Source: Chara braunii
Taxonomy: Eukaryota; Streptophyta; Charophyceae; Charales; Characeae
Direction of reading: 5' to 3'
NCBI GenBank assembly: GCA_003427395.1
Contig: BFEA01001024.1
Span: 2,238 to 28,704 of the forward strand
Length of the DNA: 26,467 nt
In this document: positions 8,379 through 16,830 of the stretch, piece by piece
Position numbering within the stretch: the first letter of the stretch is position 1
How the letters are laid out: each line of letters starts with the position of its first letter
The notes under the pieces: generated by a model
The model's input: the letters and a program-made list of their open reading frames with translations, nothing else
Told to the model about the DNA's origin: nothing
The model's database searches: none
Made by a program: the position numbers and the translations under genes

Positions 8379-8434
8379 GGACAGCAGGGGTTGTAGCAGG
8401 GCAATTCACATCATTCTGACTGGTTTGGAGCATG

Positions 8435-8452
8435 TTTTTTTTTTTTTTTTTT
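8435..8452. repeat. T-run, possible poly(A) tail of a minus-strand retrocopy
   Basis: Eighteen T on the plus strand, followed by CCCTGGGGAGGGG. It could be the tail of an element lying to the right on the minus strand. I could not find a matching target-site duplication, and the adjacent sequence is not similar to the U6 or LINE ends in this window. Confidence 0.35.
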
Positions 8453-8860
8453 CCCTGGGGAGGGGACTGGTAGTTGAAAAAAGGAGGGGCTAGTCCTGAG
8501 GTTTGGGCGTGTTGACGGTAAATCCTTTTGGCTGAGGGTCACATTATAATTCCTCACAGAATCGGAGATAAAACATAAAATAACAGAATCACACAAAATC
8601 CCCCATGATTAATACCTGCAAGGAAAATGAGCGATAGCGAATTCCAGAAACCAAGCAGCATCATACACATGAAACCAGATAGTCTTGACCTCGAACCAAA
8701 AAGCAGAATTGCAACTCGAGTTCCACCAAATAAGAGCACAGCAAAAGCTCACAAGTGACAATGCTGGTATAGTCTCATCATCATCATCAATGAACCAATG
8801 GTGAATTCCTATCTGGCGCTCAGCGCCCAGAACACGAATGGCAGATCCTATCTAGCCTAT
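8453..8860. other. unassigned sequence
   Basis: Short overlapping frames on both strands with no domain. A minus-strand frame (8554-8739) is strongly hydrophobic, but it overlaps an A-rich antisense stretch and is not supported as a membrane protein. Contains (ATC)n at about 8776-8790. Confidence 0.3.
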
Positions 8861-8939
8861 CTACAATGACGCTGGTGACGTCAACAAATTCCCGAAGTAC
8901 GAGCAGATCTCGGCCAATGCCGTTCGCCCCAAGCACCAG
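8861..8939 (+). CDS. candidate isolated exon with a GTATGT donor
   Basis: The plus strand reads YNDAGDVNKFPKYEQISANA and ends AAGCACCAG|GTATGTCTC, a good eukaryotic 5' splice site. Codons look gene-like (C or G in many third positions), and the following 600 bp is unusually GC-rich. The protein family is not recognised and no partner exon could be assigned with confidence. A frame at about 9390-9480 reading VALRNYLNFPAAFNPAKTG is a possible later exon. The start is undefined. Confidence 0.25.
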
Positions 8940-9674
8940 GTATGTCTCACGCTTCACTCACAACCTCGATCCCCCACACAGATGTCACGTGCACCCAAGG
9001 ACCACCATGCGCCCCATCCAGCATCTCGCAGGCCAGCTCGGCGATGGCTGCCTGCGTGTGCCCTGCTCGCCCGTGAGCGCGTGGGCGCTTGCTTGCTGAT
9101 AGCGCAGCAGCGCTTGCGCCGCATTTGGCAAGTGCCCGAATGTCGCATGCGGAGGCAGGCACTTTCTTTTATCAAAGTGGCCTGCCTGCTGCATGCTGCC
9201 TGGCTGCGCTGGGCCCCTGCCCAGAAGTTTCCGGTAGGCCCCAAGTGGCTGAGACCGTGACCCAGGGAATCACACACAGGGCCTGGGTTGGTTACCCGTG
9301 TCCAACTGCCAGAGGCCTGTGTTCAGTCCACGCCCCGTGTCTGGCCCTGGGCCTGCCTCAGATTCATTTGGAGAAAGGCAGGCAGGGCCTGGGCTCACTC
9401 AACCAAGTGGCGCTGCGCAACTACCTGAATTTCCCAGCTGCATTCAACCCAGCAAAAACAGGCCTCTTGTGCCTTGTCAGCCCTGCCTTCACTTACGGCG
9501 GCCGTTCTGGGTGAAACAGGGCCCCATACGGCTTACTGAGGCCTTGAGCCTCGCATACCCCTCCCTGCTGCAAATACTGTTCTTTAAACTTTTTTTATAC
9601 AAACTTTTTGGAGCCTTTGATTTTTATTTTATTTTTTGGTTTCGAGTCCATGGTTGCTGGTGAACGGCAATCGG

Positions 9675-9676
<2 letters not shown>
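8940..9676. other. GC-rich segment, long overlapping frames, no identified gene
   Basis: Several frames on both strands are open for 90-140 codons simultaneously, which GC-rich composition alone can produce. GCTTGC, GCCTGC and GGGCCTGG words recur. I recognise no domain. It might be intron or exon sequence following the candidate donor at 8940, or a fragment of a different compositional origin. Confidence 0.3.
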
Positions 9677-9852
<176 letters not shown>

Positions 9853-11344
9853 ACTCTCAAGCCAAGCTATGCCACCAGGCGCTGTTGACTACTGCTACAC
9901 TACAGTCCGCTCATCCAGTGCTGTGGGTCACAGGACTGCAACAGCGCTTCTGCATCAAAAAATGCCAAGTGATTTCAGAAAGGTCCTCATTCCCTTGATT
10001 CATAGAGAAAAAGCAATCATAGTTGATGTCTGAAGATGCTCGTGGATTATAATTTCAGTTAAGTGTTTGGTTCCCTTATGACTTGTGCCGTTGTCGCCTT
10101 CACTGACAAAGTTCCAACAAACAGATGTGCGGACCTGCTGCTTGCAGCCCTGGTGGGTTGGCCTCCAACAACCGGAATTTTTCAGACTTCCAGACGGAGC
10201 TGCGACAGACAGACGGACTGATAGACAGACAGATGGACTGCTAGAATTCCCAGACCTATGGACTATATGGAACTACAGTGATGGCGACGTTTTGGTACGG
10301 CCTGAATCTACGCTACAGCCTACAGGACGGGAATATGGTAAGATGCGGGAGATGGGAATTAGGGACTGAACTGGGTACTCAAAGGTAGATGAATGAATAG
10401 AAGTTATGATCAGCATTACATCCGATCCGGCACAGTCCATCGGAAGAAAAAAACATTGCCACCCTCCCGCAGACGTAGAGTGGAACGGTTGAGTTCCTCG
10501 CGGTGAAAATTTCATCGTTTCAGGACGTTGCTGTGAGGGAGATAATGTACGCCATGACAGTAAAGCTCGAATCATCTTCTTCAACTAGTTTCCATTGTGC
10601 GTAATCTCTTCTCAAGTGCCACCCTCTTGTAGGCGCGAGAGGCGGAGTTGATTATTAGTAGCCCTTCAAAGAACTGCAGCCTGCAGGCCATTCCCGGTGA
10701 GTGAAACCCTTCCTCCAGCAACAGCATCACGATGATGGATGTGCTAGCCCGTCAAGGCTTGCTTGTCATCATCCCAGCTATGGCAGCTATGGCAACTATG
10801 GCTGCCGAGCCGTGGTGGCCATTTCAATTCGAAACGACTGTTCTTTCCTCCCTGGAACAAGTCAAATCTCTCCTGCTTTCCGCAACCTTATCTTCTGGTG
10901 ACCATTTACCAAACAAGTGCTCTTCTGTGTGGAACAAGTCAAGCGCAAAGAACTCGGTTAAAAATCCGCAAAGACACAGTCCAGAGGCGGAAGTTCTGGT
11001 CTAAAATCAGATTCAGGGGTCGAGACTCAAAAGTCATGTCTCCTGCCCCGAAGGCTATCGGAAAAGTCCTTCGGTCAACAGATACCGACTCAAGGGGGTC
11101 AAACGGAAATTGGTAGTCAGGCCGAACTCAGGAGAAGCAGTCAAACAGTCAGAGATTTCTCCGGATTCAACCACAGCCACAGATCTGATGCGCAGCAAAG
11201 GTGGTGCATTGTTCCAGAATGCTTGCAAAGGCCCAATGGGTCCACACACAGATTGGCCGACACTGGGCCATCAGATTGGGACATCTCAACCAAACAAAGG
11301 AGGCAAACTGAGGGAGGCCAAGGGCGATCAACACTGATAAAGGC
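9853..11344. other. unassigned interval
   Basis: No gene or element could be supported. Minor local repeats are present: a GACA-rich run at 10204-10240 (GACAGACAGACGGACTGATAG and variants) and three CTATGGCA-type units at 10790-10806. Frames of 90-130 codons exist on both strands without motifs. Confidence 0.3.
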
Positions 11345-11609
11345 CTGGGCATGTGCTGTCTTCTTCTTCTTCCTAGCCCCAACCTCGTCTTCCAGCTGCA
11401 GTGTGGGAGAAGCCCTTTGGCCACCAACTCGCACAAGGCAAAATGAATGAGCCGACCGAGGCAGGCAATCAACACTGGGAAAGAGTTGCCTGCCTCGGTC
11501 GGCTCATTCATTTTGCCTTGTGCGAGTTGGTGGCCAAAGGGCTTCTCCCACACTACAGCTGGAAGACGAGGTTGGGGCTAGGAAGAAGAAGAAGACAGCA
11601 CATGCCCGG
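11327..11609. repeat. long near-perfect palindrome (arms about 124 bp, 17-bp spacer)
   Basis: The left arm 11345-11468 and the right arm 11486-11609 are reverse complements with about two mismatches. The spacer 11469-11485 reads TCAACACTGGGAAAGAG. The sequence just outside the left arm (11327-11343, ATCAACACTGATAAAGG) resembles the spacer together with the two bases before it (11468-11484), giving an order X-A-X'-A(reverse). No such copy follows the right arm. Frames inside the arms are mirror images of each other. Such a transcript would fold into a long hairpin. It may be a foldback element, a template-switch inversion or an assembly artefact. Confidence 0.9.
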
Positions 11610-11742
11610 GAAGACGAGAGAGACAGTAGCCCATAGTTAGGAAGGTGTCTGAGCTGCATAGCCGTAGGATAAAGGTAGGGCGAGGAAGAGGGGGATCAGG
11701 ACCTGTGAGGAGAGACACACAGACAGAGGGAGAGGAGCTTAC

Positions 11743-11995
11743 CTTGCTTGAACTGTTGACGCTGGTGATATTGAGGCAGCGCTTTGCATCCAGGGAATTG
11801 CCTTGAAAGGGGGGGGGATGCATTTCCAGTGGCCAGAGGGCCAGAACGATGCTGGTTGGAGCTGGGGCGAGGTTGTGCTGCCCTGTAACCTGTGCTCATT
11901 GGGGGTGTGAGGCCTAGTAGACAGATCCGGGAAAGGGGCGGCGGCAACAACGGCTTGGTTGGGTTTGTTGGGTATCGACTGGGACCCGGTATCAC
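11743..11995 (-). CDS. candidate gag-like exon ending at a GT donor
   Basis: A minus-strand frame rich in Pro, Ser, Gln and Arg runs into PQYHQRQQFKQ and then CAAG|GTAAGC, a canonical donor. It parallels the minus-strand frame at 5216-5458, which ends in a Gln-rich segment before CAACAG|GTAATT. Both may be N-terminal exons of related retroelement ORFs. There is no domain evidence and the start is unknown. Confidence 0.25.
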
Positions 11996-13387
11996 TCTAG
12001 TAGTATCCCCCCTCTCTTAGCTGTTTGATGGAAGTCCTGCAAATTTTCAGATGGTTGCCAGAAAAGTTCAGAATCGACAGTTCCCATAAATACTCATTTT
12101 CTTCCACCCCCCCCCCGCCCCCCGTCCCCCCTCCCCCCTCCCCCCCGTTTTTCCGTGAAAGGCCTGGTAATTCTCAGCCGAAGCCGAAGAGGCCCATTCA
12201 GAGGAAATCAGTATGAAGCTGTGCCTGCAAAAGTCGAACCAGTAACGAAAGCAAGCAATGGGAGTATGGCCCTACTGAGTACGGTCCTACCGGAACGGTC
12301 TGGCGCTGTGATGTGGTGGATCCTGCAACGGGACTTAGTTAGTTTTTCTATCCTTTGTTTTTTTCATTTGATTTTGCAATATCTGCTTTTTTCGTGGGGA
12401 TATTGTGGCACCGCCGCCTTGGCCGAACGGTAACTCATCTGGGAGCGCCTGTTTTTTCGTGAGTGGACGTAGTAAGAGCAGATATATTGGATTGTTGGAG
12501 TAGTTGCTCCTCTTGGCCTGAGCAGCAGGACAGAAGGGTCGAGCGCCTATGGCTGTTTCATGGGCGGAGTTCAGGGATTCTTTGCTGTGATAAGTAAAGT
12601 CCACGAGTTCCTGATTGTTGTATTTGAAGTGCATTGGAGCCGGTTGATCGACCTTGCAGTGCAGCCTGGGCGTGATCAAGTGGTGCCATCAGTGTTTCGA
12701 CTGATGTGCGTTTCTGCTTCGTCTTATATATTATATTATATTTTATTTCATTTCAGTTTGATATCTTTATTATTATTGTTTTTCTCGTCGCTGGGGTCTT
12801 CCAATTGGAGTGTCATGTCTCCTTCTGGCAATGGACGTATCCCATTCGTTGCTTCACATTCTGTGAGGAGACTTACGAGGGACGATTGATTCGTACGTGG
12901 TGCTCTCCAGTAGGGACTTGTGGTGTCCATGTAATTAAGCAGATGGGGGTAGTGTTCTGGCTAGAAACTGTGATCGAGCACGGAGTAGAAGGGAATAGGG
13001 GGAAGTATTAGCACTGAGGATTGTAAGGATTTCCGCTGCTCTGCGAGGGACACGTGGGTAAGCGAGGGGTTGCTGGTCGCTGAGCGTGGACGTGTTTGGG
13101 AGGTATCCGGGACTTACCTCTGCTGCTCTGCATGAGTATGCGTGGTGATTTTTTCACCCGTGTTTGAAGTATGGTGGGGCTGGTATGCGGAGAGACAGAG
13201 TACACATGTTATGAGTAGGGTATGGTGAAGATATGTAATTGCCTCCTCTGCTGGCAGATTGGTGATGTGGGTTGTCCGCGAAGGTTGAAGTAGCCGGATG
13301 ATGTAATTAGAAGGCACAACTATACAGTAAAAAAGCAGGTGTGCAGCGAATCATCGTGTGGATCTGGTATTACACTTTGAATCGGAA
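11996..13387. other. unassigned; possible 5' region of the Penelope-like element
   Basis: A C-rich tract at 12107-12147 (runs of C separated by G or T) is the only simple repeat. Plus-strand frames at 12560-12889 and 12706-13011 have no recognised motif. Because the element that starts at or before 13388 has an undefined 5' end, part of this interval may be its leader. Confidence 0.3.
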
Positions 13388-13561
13388 ATGGAATACCCGA
13401 ATTCCAGATTCTATGCTGGAGGGGGGCACTCGGAGAAGAAGCTGACTCCTGGTTCGTACCTGACTCGGCAGCAGCGAAAAAGGGACATTGACAGAAATTA
13501 CCACCAAGCGCGGTGCAGAGTCTGTGAAATGCTTCAGCGGCGCTTGATTTCTACGTACTAA
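13388..13561 (+). pseudogene. short basic ORF at the 5' end of the Penelope-like element
   Basis: Fifty-seven codons from an ATG at 13388, ending at TAA. It is basic, with RQQRKRDIDRNYHQARCRVC toward the end. Just after it come TACTAAC (13556), a T-rich stretch and two AG acceptor-like sites (13593 and 13612), so a small intron joining it to the next piece is possible. Membership in the element rests on orientation and proximity only. Confidence 0.35.
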
Positions 13562-13603
13562 CGCAGTTTTTTGTTTGCTGTTGTGATTGTACAGTACTAA
13601 ATT

Positions 13604-14158
13604 GTGTGTGCAGGAAGCTGTATCTGCTGCCAGCGTTCCATGCGAGCGCAAGGGAGAGGTCGTGGAAGGGGGAGGTGGTCCAACTGCAGGAGGTACTGGA
13701 TGAAGAACACTACTCCACAACCCCCCCCGCATGGACAGCATACTCCGCCTTCGTACCAGAAACCTCTACCTGCGTACCAACCAGTGGGGGGGATGTATCA
13801 CCCATCACCATTGGCGCCATATGGCTTCGCCACTGTTCAGCAGCAGTTTGCACTGGCAGTTCCTCCAGCTCCGGCAATTTACCCGGGTCAGGCATCGACT
13901 TCTACTAATGGGCATTACAATCAAGGCTATGGACGGGGAAACGGGGGGACCTACCAACCAAGAGCCTTCTTTACGAAGGAGCACGCGGACTTCATTGACA
14001 AGTTGAAGATGAAGGATGCCATCGAAGAGGCACGAAAGAAAGACATTGAAGAGATAGCAAGGTTGAAGGAGATGGGAAGGACAAGGGGAAAGGAAAAATG
14101 GTTGAAGAAGGGAAGGTCGATGAAATGAAAAGATGGGTGGCAGACAATTTTGGAAATT
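13604..14158 (+). pseudogene. Penelope-like element, Pro/Gly/Gln-rich N-terminal region
   Basis: The open frame at 13604-14128 starts with an Arg/Gly run (QGRGRGRGRW). Next is a Pro/Tyr/Gln-rich low-complexity segment (PPPHGQHTPPSYQKPLPAYQ), then NGHYNQGYGRGNGG, and finally a charged helix (FFTKEHADFIDKLKMKDAIE). It looks gag-like or RNA-binding by composition, with no zinc knuckle seen. Near 14075 the coding sense shifts to a second frame that reads KVDEMKRWVADNFGN and hits TAA at 14157, where a tandem duplication intervenes. The protein upstream of 13700 is also frame-shifted. No ATG start can be assigned with confidence. Confidence 0.55.
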
Positions 14159-14187
14159 AAGATGGGTGGCAGACAATTTTGGAAATT
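14130..14187 (+). repeat. perfect 29-bp tandem duplication inside the element ORF
   Basis: AAGATGGGTGGCAGACAATT and the nine bases after it occur at 14130-14158 and again at 14159-14187 with no difference. Because 29 is not a multiple of 3, the duplication introduces a frameshift and an immediate TAA. With only one copy considered, the frame upstream (DEMKRWVADNFGN) and downstream (RWVADNFGNSLKILTEKLEG) is the same, so the duplication is a lesion of this copy. Confidence 0.95.
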
Positions 14188-14525
14188 CTTTGAAAATCCT
14201 GACGGAGAAGCTAGAAGGGGTTGAAAAGAAATCAAAACTGGAAGAAAGTGAGGTGGAGGAGTTAAAGAGATTAAGAGCTGAGAAAGAATTAAGGGACCTT
14301 AGAGAAAGCTCGAGCAATGAAAAAAGAAAAAGGGACACTGCATTGCCAGGGCGACCGCGAGTGGGGAAGGTGAGATCTCGTTCTGGCTTACTGAGGAGGG
14401 GGGGTAAGAAGAAGACACATGTGGAAGTGTCCTCAGATGAGGGAGGTAAGAGCGTTGTTGTCCAGAATTTAAAAGGGAAAAACTGGATGAATCAGGGGGG
14501 AATCTCAAGGAGGTTCTTGTGTTAA
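14159..14525 (+). pseudogene. Penelope-like element, coiled-coil region
   Basis: From the second copy of the duplication the frame reads NSLKILTEKLEGVEKKSKLE and continues with Glu/Lys/Leu heptad-like spacing for about 60 residues, then a basic Ser-rich linker (RRGGKKKTHVEVSSDEGGKS). This predicts a coiled coil followed by a flexible linker, plausible for oligomerisation or RNA binding. It ends at a TAA at 14523-14525, after which the sense continues in an overlapping frame at 14519. Confidence 0.55.
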
Positions 14526-14991
14526 AGGATCTCATTGAGGAGCTAGTAGCAGCCAAAAGCGCAGCAAGGAGCTCGTCGGGGGGGGATGGAGTTAAGGTGA
14601 GAGGTGGTGATAAACAGGTGGAACCAAAGCAAGGGGAAATTGCTAAGGATAGAACAAATAAGACCGAGGAACCTGATCCGGCTAATGGGAAGGAACAGGG
14701 AAGGAAGATTTTGTCTCGGGTCTATATATCAGAGACAGGGTTGTCTATTATGACGCTATGCACTATACCGAGATTCAATCTCTGTGCAGGAAGAAAGGCA
14801 TATCATACAAGAAGAAGGATGGTGGAGTACGGGAATTGGCAAGACTAGACTTTGAGGTGCTACAGAAGTTGGAGCACCAGAAGGAAGAGAGAAACACTAG
14901 GGACAATGAGACAAGTGGGGACAACAACGAGGAGGAGAGCAACTCAGAGTCAGAGAAAAACTCTAGACAAGGTGACATCGTAGGAAATTGA
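14519..14991 (+). pseudogene. Penelope-like element, linker and SAP-like motif
   Basis: The frame at 14519-14848 reads DLIEELVAAKSAARSS and a Lys/Glu/Gly-rich linker. The sense then passes to a frame at 14758-14991 that reads MHYTEIQSLCRKKGISYKKK and GGVRELARLDFEVLQKLEHQ. This fits the SAP pattern (helix, L..LC...G......K..L...L), a DNA-binding motif. It is followed by an acidic Ser/Asn/Glu tail and an in-frame TGA at 14989-14991. Past that stop the same frame continues directly into the GIY-YIG piece, so the TGA is probably a point nonsense mutation. The SAP call is from eye-matching only. Confidence 0.5.
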
Positions 14992-15549
14992 ACGCGCCTT
15001 AGTAAAAGGATCCTGCTGAGGGTTTGTAGAAGGATCATAGATACATCAAGCAAGTTTGGTCGTGTTCTTGAGAAGGAAGCAAATGAGGTGCTGAAATTGC
15101 TAGTCCTAATGTTATGCTTGTGCGGCTTTATCAAATGGGGAAAGGTGTATGTCAAATATTGGGTGAACATGACACCTGAGCAAAGGAATGAATTGCTGCA
15201 CGCGATGGGTTGTGTATATCTATTGATCTCTCCATTTTTTAAGCTTACTTATGTAGGAAAAACTGAGAGAGCTCTCAAAACAAGGTGGCAGGACCACCAA
15301 CGGTCGGTTTTTTCCAAGCAAAAGCAGAAATTGCACCGTTGGTTGGAAAAAGGAGGGGCTGCTAACTACGTTGCTCTACCCATTTTGTATGGGGATGGTA
15401 ACTCTCTTGGTAGAATGAAGAAATGCACCGTTGGTTGTACAAATCCTGGCCTTAACATGAAAAGAGCGAGAAAAAAAATAAGCAGAAGAAAATCCAAGAA
15501 GGCAATCCAAGAAGACAATCCAAGAATGCGATACAAAGGGGCGAAGTGA
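14992..15549 (+). pseudogene. Penelope-like element, GIY-YIG endonuclease domain
   Basis: The frame continues from the SAP piece without shift. The nuclease begins with CVYLLISPFFKLTYVGKTER: the GIY element is CVYLLI and the YIG element is TYVGKT. The helix LKTRWQDHQRS supplies the conserved Arg and His. The domain ends GCTNPGLN, matching the family's N-P-x-L-N close. Two Cys (KKCTVGC) precede that close. The metal-binding Glu normally found about ten residues before it is not evident, because the spot reads NSLGRMKKC. GIY-YIG enzymes nick target DNA to prime reverse transcription. This copy is probably catalytically dead. A basic tail ends at TGA 15547-15549. Confidence 0.75.
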
Positions 15550-16009
15550 GGGTGCCACTGTTATTCAATTGTAAAGTAGCGAGTGTGGTGAATGAACCTA
15601 GCCTCTTAAAATTACTCAAAAGGATTAGGGATGTGAAGCATTGTAAAGTTAGTAACTCTATTGGTGACCTCTGGCTATATTCATGGGGATTGGTCAAGTT
15701 TCTCTATGGGGACAGTTGTGTTGAATTCAATGGTAATGAAATGAAACTGAGGGATGCCAAGCAATGTATTAAAGCAGGGGGGGAATGGGTGATGACTGAA
15801 GTAAAGAAAACAAAGAGCAAGCCAGATGAGGCAAAAGGCGAAGCAATCTTGATCTTGAGAGTATCGTGGAAGTGAAAGCTACTATACAGAAAAGCCTTGG
15901 AAGAACTACTGCACATAAATACTGGCATAAAGTAACCAAACACGGCAAGGGGGAGACATATTATAAGAGGGATCATCACTCGAGTCACAAAAAATTTTTA
16001 TGGAATTAA
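15546..16009 (+). pseudogene. Penelope-like element, middle region of unknown fold
   Basis: The frame at 15546-15875 reads VPLLFNCKVASVVNEPSLLK and then IGDLWLYSWGLVKFLYGDSC. A frame change near 15845 gives DLESIVEVKATIQKSLGRTT and ends at TAA about 16007-16009. This lies between the nuclease and the RT and has no domain I recognise. Its place in the colinear series is the only reason to assign it to the element. Confidence 0.5.
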
Positions 16010-16796
16010 CCCAAGATGTATGATTTCTGTGAAATTGCCTTTGGTGAATGTGTGAGCAACGGGAGAGTTCATGGGTTTGTAAAAAGCTGGTTGAAGGACT
16101 GGATTTTTCCCAAGGCTCAATCTGACTTGTGGAGTGGCAGAATGTGAACTGTTTCACAGAAAAGGAAGTCTGTTGGCAGAATCCTGCACAACCATCAGCA
16201 CTTCGCAAGGAGATATGGTCATCCCTACACTTGTGAAGCATTCGACCTGCCCATAATACATGGGCATATTCAAGTCAGGTTAGATGTCATTGATGGGATT
16301 CGAGATTTTGCCCTTAACTCAAGAAACATCCTCCATCCTAGAACTTTGATAACATGACACGAAGTGAATTGGGTTTGTAATGCAGCCATCGAACCATTGA
16401 AAATAATGGGTTGCATAAATCAGAAGGAATACATTCACATACATCGAAGGGACTACTGCACAAGGCAAACACAACAGACTGTAGGATGTTGCGCAAAGTA
16501 TGTACTTAGGTTGAAACAGGCATTTGATGACCTGGTTCTGTCTCCTCTGGATCAGAATCCTAGCGCCACTTTTCTGGAGTGCCCTGTGTTGTATGAAGAA
16601 GGAATGAGCATGATGTACAATGATAACTCTAACTATGAAAAGATTGACAAAGATGAGATGAAAGTTATAGAAGAAACAAAAAAAACAATTTTGTTTATTA
16701 AAACTCAGCAGGATTGCAAGCTGGGAGCAGAAAGGAAGGTTGCAGCAAGCCTACATTCTTTCAAAGGATAATGACCTTCAGAAGAAGAGGCCAATT

Positions 16797-16797
<1 letters not shown>
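16010..16797 (+). pseudogene. Penelope-like element, pre-RT region and beginning of reverse transcriptase
   Basis: One frame runs from PKMYDFCEIAFGECVSNGRV through two in-frame TGA codons (about 16146 and 16357) to 16771. It carries LHNHQHFARRYGHPYTCEAF, FALNSRNILHPRTL and then QAFDDLVLSPLDQNPSATFL, followed by ECPVLYEEGM. After a frameshift near 16745 the sense is AYILSKDNDLQKKRPIV, cut at 16797. The D-x-N...CP..Y and ILxKxxDL...RPI strings are what the first RT motifs of Penelope-like elements look like. The catalytic YADD-type motif and all later parts are missing from the window. Confidence 0.65.

Positions 16798-16830
<33 letters not shown>

Larger units (their letters stand above)
13388..16797 (+). 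mobile_element. degenerate Penelope-like retroelement with N-terminal GIY-YIG (Naiad/Chlamys-type order), 3'-truncated
   Basis: Plus-strand coding pieces run colinearly for about 3.4 kb: Pro/Gly/Gln-rich segment, acidic/basic coiled coil, SAP-like motif, GIY-YIG nuclease, a middle region, then LVLSPLDQNPSATFLECPVL and AYILSKDNDLQKKRPIV. The last two look like the opening motifs of a Penelope-like RT (compare xxDKN...CPxxY and YxLPKxKD...RPI). The element stops at the poly(A) of the LINE at 16798. In canonical Penelope elements the GIY-YIG follows the RT. Here it precedes the RT, as in the permuted Naiad/Chlamys clade known from green algae and protists. At least four frameshifts and three in-frame stops show it is inactive. 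The family call is my inference from motif order. Confidence 0.75.

Noticed and set aside
8554-8739. Small hydrophobic membrane protein on the minus strand
   Set aside because: Hydrophobicity follows from antisense of A-rich DNA; no start context, homologue or repeat support.
11401-11640. Pair of opposing genes with identical N-termini
   Set aside because: The mirrored frames are produced by the palindrome arms.
12400-12450. tRNA-like string (CTTGGCCGAACGGTAACTC)
   Set aside because: A D-arm-like word only; no matching acceptor stem or T-arm could be folded nearby.
14992-15549. Group I intron homing endonuclease
   Set aside because: GIY-YIG also occurs in homing enzymes, but no intron core is seen and the neighbouring SAP-like, coiled-coil and RT-like pieces fit a Penelope-like element better.
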